Assembly (NCBI GenBank): GCA_024364735.1
Contig: JAGFNQ010008292.1
Location: forward strand, 126,800 to 190,799
Length of the DNA: 64,000 nucleotides
Source: Boesenbergia rotunda
Taxonomy: Eukaryota; Streptophyta; Magnoliopsida; Zingiberales; Zingiberaceae
Reading direction: 5' to 3'
The stretch's first letter is position 1; every line of letters begins with the position of its first letter. Below are positions 55,762 through 64,000 of the stretch, one piece after another. Position numbers and translations under genes: made by a program. Under the pieces are notes generated by a model. It saw only the letters and a list, made by a program, of their open reading frames with translations. It searched no databases and was not told the DNA's origin.

Positions 55762-57376
55762 TAGTGGTGATATAATTTATCAACTAAGAAGGAGGAGATC
55801 ATACCCACCTCACTAAGATGTGAGATTGCCATGAGAATAAAAGGGTCGCAAAACTAAAATAGGAAAAGCATTAACGGGGCTGTGTTACACAGGTGGATGG
55901 AGGACCACCGCCGGAGAGAAGAAAGCTATACTAAGTATGTAGATTATAGGTGGCTGGCCGATGATCATCGTGCAACAAATCAGCATCCACAGCCATTTGT
56001 GTGCTGTGAAAATGACCAAACTCTTGGAATTAATAAGGTAGAAGCTCACATCAATTTTACTTCACTTGTAACACAATAATTGATGGCCAAGACTCCAAAC
56101 TTCTTAATTCAATCTATGTTTTTTTATGATGATGATGATCGATATTGAAGATGAAGAACAATAATACTTTTCTTTCCAATTAGTTAAACACTCTCTATCA
56201 ACTTTAATGAATAGCTAAAATAGACGACAAGGATGGCTGACTTATAGTCATTCTTTACAGACTCGATTAATAGGTTAGCTACATTGTCTATAGATAGAGC
56301 TTATGACTAATCGTTTAATTAGGTTGATACTTTTATGCTGAGACATTAATCTAGACAATCATCTTAGAATTCACCATCAGAATGTAGATTAAATATTTGA
56401 AAATATATTGAAGAAATAAAAGTTTTATAAGTAGAAGGAAGCTTAATTATGACTTGTTTTCTCTCAAAAACTAATCAGTTTCTTTGTCTTTGCCCTTAAT
56501 TTCAAGTTTGTCAGCCACCTCTTCAATCATTTGTCTGGATCAGTTTTTATTTGTTATATTCCTTTCTTTTTTGTTCTAAATACACACAGAGAACAATATG
56601 ACATGTTAATGTTTTATTGTTAGGTATGCAAATTAAGGGAAAATATTTTCATCCTTCTCCGAGACTATTTATGGTTAATAATCATCCTGACTGACAAACA
56701 TAAGGTGGAGAGGGAGCATGAATGGTCGACCGTGCTTTTTAGCGTGTCATATATTGGAAAAATAAATCAAGAAAATTATTTTGTAGATCAACTCTTACAT
56801 TCACTTGTTGAAAAATCTTCATGTTTGCTCATCCTTTGTGATTGATGATAATCACATGTTTTGTTAAGATTGTACATGTGTGGTCCAACTAGGGGGTTGA
56901 ATAGACATGAGACGAAATTCATTGAATTCGCGTATAAACACAAACTCGACAACAATGATTAGTAGACAAACATGTGCTAACACAAGGATATAATGTGATT
57001 TGAAGACGTTGTTCATGCTCCATGCATAATCTAAAATGTTTTTAATGCGTCGCTCCTATGCACTACTCTTTCACAACAAACAATGAGGCAAGCTTCTAAG
57101 AATAGAACTTTATAACCTCGAAGGATAACACTTTGTCCCAACTGATGAAATTTCCCATTAATATCTCCTTGAGCGCGACCTAATTGAGGTTTCAATCAAA
57201 GCAAATCGTCGCCTCTAGTTAAGATATGAAATGAAGGCAAAGGGGGAAGATAAATTACCAAGAGATCGAGATGTTGATACCTTCAACTTTGCTCTAAACT
57301 CTTGAAATCCTTTGAGAACTTAAGTTTGATGAGAACAGGAGAGAATTAATGTTTGTAAATGGTGAGTTCTAAGTGC
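55762..57376. other. intergenic, no gene supported
   Basis: A 65-codon frame at 55882-56079 has no motif and no gene context. The rest is AT-rich. Nothing else was recognised. Confidence 0.4.
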
Positions 57377-57833
57377 CCAAAAGCTAGGGATGATAATTTT
57401 CTTCACTAATTCAATCGGGCCCGTGAGAAAAAAACCCGAAATAAGAGCGGATTCGAGGATTTTTTTTTGGGTTCAGGTTCAAATTTTAGTTTGGGGATTT
57501 TAAAATCCTGGCAAGTTAAATGAGATAGGCTATCCCATATTCTGAACCCAATAATAATAATAATAATATATAATTTTTTAAAATTAATTTCTTGTATTAA
57601 TAATTTTATGAAAGGGTTTGAAAATTAAAAATATTTTGACCAAGTTAATGGGTATTTGAAGTGGGGGATGAGGACGATGATGGAGATTTAATCTCCGTGG
57701 GATTGGAGATGAAGATTCTCCGATTAAATGAAATCAAGAATGGGACAGGAATGGAGGCAAGGTTATAACTTAGGGACGGGAATGAGGATGACAACCCACC
57801 CGCCCTTGCTCCATTATCATTCCTACCGAAAGC
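57377..57833. mobile_element. hAT-like MITE, 441 bp
   Basis: The element runs 57385-57825. Terminal inverted repeats are TAGGGATGATAAT and TAGGAATGATAAT (reversed), with an 8-bp duplication CCAAAAGC / CCGAAAGC (one mismatch). It has no coding region. The 8-bp duplication points to hAT mobilisation. Confidence 0.75.
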
Positions 57834-60180
57834 TCTTCTAGAGCTAGCGTATACAAGGCCCTAATATTCATATTTTGATCCGGTTGACTTGAAAAAAAAA
57901 ACTCCCACTTGCGTAATATTCCAATCCAAACATTGGACACGATGACTATAGCATAAAGTATACTAAATACAATAACATCAACCGTAATATATTACCCCTG
58001 AGATAATAGTGCAGCGGTAAAGTGCATTCTCAATTTCTTAGACATCTAAGAATCGAGTTTTAACTTCAATAAATTAACGGATGAATTTCTCTTCATGAAC
58101 AATTGACTTAAGAACTCTAGGCTTATAGATCGTTTGCCATGAGCACTCCCAATTTACCTTGATGATTAGTGGAAAACTTTCTAGGAATAATGAGTCTAAT
58201 AGCATTGGATTTCCTCAAGATTGAGACTAAGCTAAGACAAATTGTACAGAATTTTCTCTCTAATGAATAACAAATCTGAGAAAGTGGACAATCTAGATAT
58301 AATATCTTGTCTAGTATTAATTAGTTTAAAGAATAGGATACTTAATATCTATTAAAAAAAATCAAACATGTATTCTTAAAATCAAAATTAGCATATTTTT
58401 ATTTTAAAAATATTCTTAGCAGCGAGATGATGCTATTACTTATTGAATAAGAAACCGCGTGGATGGAAGAGAAAAAAATATTAACTTATTAATTCTCCTT
58501 TTTTATATTCCTAAACTCATTAATTTGTTTTCTCATTTCAAGATTTTGAAATAACGGACAAAATAAAAATACGCTCCTTATTTTTATTATCATTAGAAAC
58601 ATATCACATTTAAAGAAAATATTAAAAGAACACTTTATCATATATTTTTTAAAATACCCTTATTTCAAAATTAGTATAGCAGTCATAATTGCTACCATAT
58701 AAATAAAATTACTCTAATTTAATTAAAATTATATATTATTATCTTAAAATATTTTTTTCTGCTCAAAAAAATTTTAAACTAATTATAATAGCTTAGCTCG
58801 ATAAAAAAAACATTAATATTGTTTATATATATATAAACTGCTACAGCTTGTAATGGTTATACTCATAATTGTTTAAATAGTGTTAAAATGATTTTGATTA
58901 GTTGAAGTAATTTTGATTAAGTTTAAATAATTTTGATTAAACTGATAAAAATATATTTTGATATAATAATATTCAATCTACTCTAAATTTGATTAAGTTG
59001 AAGCAATTTTAATGTATCATAACTATTACAACTTACTTAACATTATATTAATCAAGGTGGAGTCATTTTGATAAGGTGGTAAAAAAATATTAATATAATA
59101 GTATACTAATTTTGATAAAATTGAATTTTAAAAAATTAAATTAATTTACTTTAATAGTTGTCGACATATTATAATAATTATGACCATGTTATAATGACAC
59201 TAAATAAAAAAATAATGTGGCATCTTTTAATATTTTTTTAAATAAAACACCGTTTGATAATAAAAATAATGATGTTTTTTAATTTGTTTTTTTTCTAAAA
59301 TAATCAATAAAAAATCTGTCTCTTTCTTATCTCTTCTCTTTTAAACTTTCAACTACTGCTAATTTACTTTTTTTATTATTATTTATTTTATCTTGTTTAA
59401 TCAAAAGAGGAAGAAATAAAACAAAATCAAATTCAAGATTTAGATAAAAATAACATAATCGGCAAACACCATCAACGAGGTGTTCTACCTTAAATGAGTA
59501 ATGATTCATCCCGAGAGGCGATGCATCGACAAGACCTTTTAAATGATTAATTAAATATCTAAGAATTTAGTTTTAATTATGATATATTATTGAAATTTTG
59601 CTAGAGCGGGATGATAGTCTTAAAAACAAGCCATTTCACACAAGCTTCTTGATTTATTTTAAAAGTTGAAATATTTTATAAGATTAAATCGGTTATTTTT
59701 AAATTAATCTATTTAAATAATTGAATACCTAATTAAAAACTAAGCACACGTGTCCTTCATCATTCTAATATCAAATTTTTATCAGATTTTTATAATTTTA
59801 AAATTAGATATATACCTTCTCTTTTAATTTTAAATTTTAAAAATAATAATTTTACTATCATATAGTAGAAGATACTCAAGTTTTTTTTTTAAAATTATGA
59901 TTGAAAATTATAACTTAATTAAGAAAATAAATTTTTAATTTTTTTAAATTTACTATAATTTAATTGGGAAGCTGAGCTTTAAAAATTTTTTATTTTTAAT
60001 TTTTTTAGTTTGAATATTATAATTTAATTGGGAAGTATAATTTTATATTTAAATAAAAATTAAAATGTTAATTTTGGAATAATTTTTTTTAAAATTGATA
60101 TTAAAATCATAAATTTAGTTTCGAATTTAAAATATTTTTCTTTATTAAAAAATAATAATAATAAATAAATAAATGGACAA
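57834..60180. other. AT-rich intergenic DNA
   Basis: Very AT-rich, with long TTAAAATT and ATAATAAT runs and no coding region or recognisable element. A short TAA microsatellite lies at about 60150-60172, just before the tubby-like gene promoter. Confidence 0.5.
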
Positions 60181-60359
60181 CGATTCGTCCACTCAACGAT
60201 GACGTGGCAGATCAAATTACCAACGATACTCCTCGACGTAAGCAGAGGGAGACTAACGGCACCGTTACATGACTACAAACGGCGCCGTAAGTCAACTCCC
60301 TGACCCTGACGACGGCGAGCGACGCCCATAAAAATAAAGAACCTGCGTTCCCCCTTCTT
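60181..60359 (+). promoter_or_regulatory. core promoter area of the tubby-like F-box gene
   Basis: The sequence turns GC-rich here. GACGTGGC at 60201-60208 is an ACGT-core (bZIP/ABRE-like) site. A TATA-like CATAAAAATAA lies at 60327-60337, and pyrimidine-rich DNA follows, a likely start region near 60360. The site calls are by motif only. Confidence 0.5.
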
Positions 60360-62646
60360 CCCAATCTCAACTGGATTGGACAAAGCCTAGAGTTCCGTCT
60401 TCTTCTTGCACGCGCAGAGAGAGAGAGAGGCTAAGCAAAGGATCGATCGGGGCGGAGGCCGATCAATTGTGTCAACTGGATCGGAGGCTTGTGGTTTAAA
60501 GCGCATCGCTCCGAGGTAATTCCTGGAGCTTTTGCTTGCGGTCCGACGAATTCGAGGGACTCGGTATTGCTGAGCTTTTAGGTCGTAGGGTTTCTGATGG
60601 GGTGATTTGCTGTTGTTAAAATGTCTATGTCAAACTCCTTCCATGTTGTCGCTTCCGACTTCTCGAGCCTTTTGTTCGGAGCTCAAGCTTCGATCTTGGA
60701 GTTTATATTTCTTTGATTGGCTCGTCGATCCGTGCTCTCCTTAATTTTCTTCAGGGATCTGTCTAAAAAATTGTGTGTGTGTTTTTTTTTCCTTCTGGTA
60801 TTATGGGGTATGTTTTAGCTAATTAGCTGTAGGTTCTATACCAGGGAGATATGATGAGTTCTAAAACCTCTAGCCATCCTAAAACGACGGCTAGGAAACA
60901 TAGCTACTGCGTAGTTTGAATAAGTTCCATAACTTTTGGGGATGTTTCCCTTTTTTTGTTCTATTCTCATCCTATGCGGCATTCTGTTGTTGGATGCCCT
61001 TTTGTTGTTGTTTTTTGAGGCTGAATAAGGATGGTTTACGTAATTTAACTCCATAGCTTGTTCTTTTTTTCTTTCTCAGTGTTTTCTGATTTAGCACGAT
61101 ACGCTTCTCTGCCTACATTATGTGCTCATACTTAGCAGCGAACTTCACTTCTTAACTTCCTCCATTGTGAAGTAAGCCATGCACAGTATTCTACTTTTTA
61201 CACTCGAAACATTTCTTTACATCATTTATAGGCTTATCCAAGTTCATGCGTCTTTGTGAGGTTTAGTTGGTTTTAGCTTTTATGGAATGAAGAAAAAAGT
61301 ATTGATGTAGAAAAGAAACGAATGATGATTGACGCATCTTTAATTAAAGGAAATAATTGGAGAATATTTTAAAATTTGCAAATCACTTGTCATGATTTCT
61401 TCTGTAGTTGTTTATGGTTGTGTCAAAGTGTAAAAGGAGGAGCAAAATGCATGGATTTTTTGCTTATTGGAAGGGGCATCAAAAGAAAACGGATAATGAA
61501 TATTTCTTAACAAATTTAGTGAAGTAATTGTTCTCTGCTTACAAAAGAAAACCCAAGAATAAGATTCAATAACTCGGTAGTCAATTTCTCCTCTGGAGGA
61601 AAATAATGCAAAGAAGTAAATAAATAAAGATTGGACAATATTTAAAGATTGGCACATCTTAAATTTGGTTTATGCTGAAAGTTTTATTGTTTAGTAAATT
61701 GTCAAATTATTTGGTAATTCAAAGGCGTCACACTTTCTTTTTGTAATTAGTCAAAATAATTGTATTCCAATTATGGTTCAATGTGTGTTTTTTTTAATTT
61801 GGATTATTTATTTCCTGGTTTGTTATGGTCGAGGCTAAAAAATTGTGTCGTAACTATGGAATATAACTCTTGATTAATGATATATATTCCACTTTCTAAT
61901 CACTTTATCAATTTTGTTTAAATTTTTGTGCGAGTTGACGGTTCAATTTTGGTATATCTTCAAGTGGGCATGACTGATGTTTTTGGTGTTACCATCAAAG
62001 TTCCTTGCCTTATTTGAATTCTTTTCTGCGGCAAGATAATATGGAGTAAAATCAAGATTTGAAGAAAACCACTTTCTTGAAACGCGTGAAGAAACAAGTT
62101 GTCAAGGAAAAATGCACACAATTAGCTGTCATGTGTGGTCAACTAAGGTTGCTTAATCGGGACAGCTTTTATGGACTGTGTAATATTTGACATTTTTTTT
62201 TGTGTAATTAGCGTCCATTTGCTAAGATTTTTTGTTAGATGGTCAGTTCTGTGTCGTTCAGATTTAGATCAATTTTCTTCTTGGATAAATTTTCATCCTT
62301 TTCTTTTCGTGATAATTTTTTAATGTATTCATTATATGATTTATTTTTTATAGATTAGCTTTAATGTGTTCATTTTTCACAGCTCCATCTTTGTCCAGCA
62401 TATATGTAAAAGCTTCTGAGTTCCTGAATAACTGAAAATTAATAGTATGGGTAGGTGCTGCTAATTGTCAGTCTTCTTTCTGCACTCTTCTTTATATCTT
62501 TTATAATTTTTTTATTTTAAAAAAATGGATTTTTGTTTGCATGCAGTTTAAGACGCCAATGGTTCTCTGATATCTGGCTGTTAAGAATCTATTTCAAGCT
62601 CATTGCTGATTGGTTTTTGTTTTTCTTCACCAATTGGGTGGAGTAG
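60360..62646 (+). other. 5' UTR exons and 2-kb leader intron of the tubby-like gene
   Basis: The first non-coding exon is about 60360-60515 and contains a GA microsatellite (60414-60430). It ends CCGAG before GTAATT. The intron runs 60516-62546, T-rich, with acceptor TTGCATGCAG. The second exon starts at 62547 with 100 bases of leader before the ATG. Confidence 0.6.
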
Positions 62647-63298
62647 ATGTCATTCCGTAGTATAGTCCGTGATGTTAGAGATGGCTTTGGCAGTTTATCA
62701 AGGCGGAGTTTTGATGTCAGGCTTTCAAGTCTAATTGGTCATCGCAGGGGAAAATCCCAAGGCTCTGTGCTGGAGCTGCATGATCCATGTCCTGTTATCC
62801 ATCAGAGTCGTTGGGCTAGCTTACCCCCTGAGCTTCTCCGTGATGTAATCAGAAGGCTAGAGGCAAGTGAAAGCACATGGCCATCTCGGAAGCATGTTGT
62901 TGCCTGTGCAGCTGTCTGTAGATCATGGAGGGAGATGTGCAAAGAGATTGTTAAGTGTCCAGAAGTTAGTGGGAAGCTCACGTTTCCAATCTCTCTAAAG
63001 CAGGTAGTTCCTTGTTTGATCTATTGTGTAATAGATATCAGCCATGTGTCTCATGCATTAGTAAACTTAGCTCCTGCTACCAATCTGTTTGTCAAAAGCA
63101 TTGGCTTGCTAACGCTACCAACACTTGCTATGAAAAACCATTTTGATCTGGTGGCAGAGAAATTGCCTACATGGTAATGATTTCTATTTGATTATTCCTG
63201 CTTTTTGCAGCCTGGACCTCGGGATGGAACCATTCAATGCTTCATTAAGAGGGATAAGTCAAAACTTAGTTATCATTTGTACCTGTGTCTTAGCACCT
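62647..63298 (+). CDS. TULP: tubby-like F-box protein, first two coding exons (partial)
   Basis: Plant tubby-like proteins couple an F-box, which joins SCF ubiquitin ligases, to a C-terminal tubby barrel that binds membrane phosphoinositides. Exon 1 (62647-63003, 119 codons) starts MSFRSIVRDVRDGFGSLSRR, the usual opening of this family. It holds the F-box at about residues 56-105 (WASLPPELLRDVIRRLE, then VVACAAVCRSWREM) and the start of the tubby domain (GKLTFPISLKQ). Exon 2 (63211-63298) continues PGPRDGTIQCFIKRDKSK and YHLYLCLST. Donors GTAGTT and GTAAGT and acceptor TTTTTGCAG are clean. The rest of the barrel lies past the window edge. No damage is seen; it looks like an active host gene. 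Confidence 0.95.
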
Positions 63299-64000
63299 GT
63301 AAGTTTCCTTCCTTTTTGTTTATTTTGAACTTCAGAGATCTTATTATTCTTGTTAAATATTTGCCACAAGGACAACACCCAGTTGTCCTGCTGTTTCAGT
63401 TTGGACAACATCTGTGTGGTCTATGTTTCAAGTATTCCATGCAAGAGCTGGTTACATCTTTTAGTATATCGAGCTACTATTTTTATCACTTCTTGAATTC
63501 TCTCATACATTAGGTATCCTTCTATAAAATTAGTGATTATGCAAAGTTAAATTGTAATCTGTTTTTTTTTTCTCCTTTTTTTGTTTTTTTTTTCTCTTTG
63601 AGTCATTTTACTAGTCATAGGTTACATTCTTTCCAAATACTTCTGATTTTTGTTTTCCTTTTAAGCCAATCAGCTGTTATCTATCACAAGGAATTTTGTT
63701 TTTCCGCTTCTCTGATTACTGTCCTTGAGAGAGATAAAATGATTAATTATGCAAAGTTAAATTGTCATTAGTTTTTTTTTAACCTCTGGGGAGTTCTTTT
63801 AATAGGCTTTGGTTACTTTATTTCTAAATATTTGTGTTTTTTTCATTTCCCTTTTATGGTAACCAGCTGTTTGCTGTCACAAGGAAGAAACTTTGTTTTC
63901 CCTCTTCTGTGTATTGTTCTTCAGTAAGATTGATAGTACATCTTGGTTTATGGAGCTACTGTCTTTATCACTCACTACTTGTGTCTTTTTATACCTAAGC
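63299..64000 (+). other. intron 2 of the tubby-like gene, with tandem duplication
   Basis: T-rich intron reaching the window end; no third coding exon was recognised. Two units of about 210 bp (63533-63742 and 63743 to about 63950) share TTATGCAAAGTTAAATTGT, a T-run, and CAGCTGT...ATCACAAGGAA. A partial third copy of the unit's end lies at 63460-63530. Confidence 0.6.

Noticed and set aside
55882..56079. 65-codon frame in intergenic DNA
   Set aside because: No motif, no splice context and no codon signal beyond chance.

Overview
This is plant nuclear DNA dominated by transposable elements. The evidence is a tubby-like F-box gene with plant-type exon structure and a leader intron, a soluble inorganic pyrophosphatase gene of plant type, and many plant LTR retrotransposons, hAT and PIF/Harbinger elements and MITEs. 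A monocot is likely from the overall look, but no feature proves the species. Positions 1-43,900 are a stack of nested transposons. Two host genes lie at 44.0-47.3 kb (pyrophosphatase, minus strand, damaged) and from 60.3 kb to the right edge (tubby-like F-box protein, plus strand, cut off by the window end).

Layout. 354-5007: remains of a Ty1/copia element (gag, pol, truncated 3' LTR). 5008-8012: minus-strand LTR fragment carrying CAGTCGACTG palindromes, split by a 2.2-kb solo LTR with target-site duplication (TSD) AGCCT. 8013-9657: LTR debris and unclassified DNA. 9663-21651: a complete 12-kb minus-strand Gypsy-type element with 2.7-kb LTRs, TSD GGTTC and a tRNA-Asp primer site. It has no pol; where gag should be it has a 730-codon frame encoding a Gln/Phe/Asn/Pro-rich domain and six 27-residue repeats. 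A solo LTR packed with TGATCGGTC...GACCGATCA palindromes sits inside it. 21787-26577: gag-only copia-like element. 26578-27100 plus 38405-39388: one LTR split by a complete 11.3-kb Sirevirus-like copia element (27101-38399), whose pol is itself split by a solo LTR (30882-32755, TSD GTTGG). 39.4-43.85 kb: decayed PIF/Harbinger transposon. 49953-53454: 3.5-kb hAT transposon with TSD CTTATCAG. 54-58 kb: an ACCGAA-rich element, a solo LTR (TSD AGTTC), a Tourist-like MITE (TSD TTA) and a hAT-like MITE.

Nothing in the window works together as a pathway. The common theme is LTR promoters. At least four LTR families carry arrays of short perfect palindromes, each family with its own core sequence, placed shortly upstream of a TATA box wherever a TATA box can be seen. 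The other notable object is the Gypsy-like element whose only coding frame is a low-complexity, prion-like protein. Many transposon frames here are broken by in-frame stops with little or no frameshifting, several explainable as C-to-T (or G-to-A) changes.
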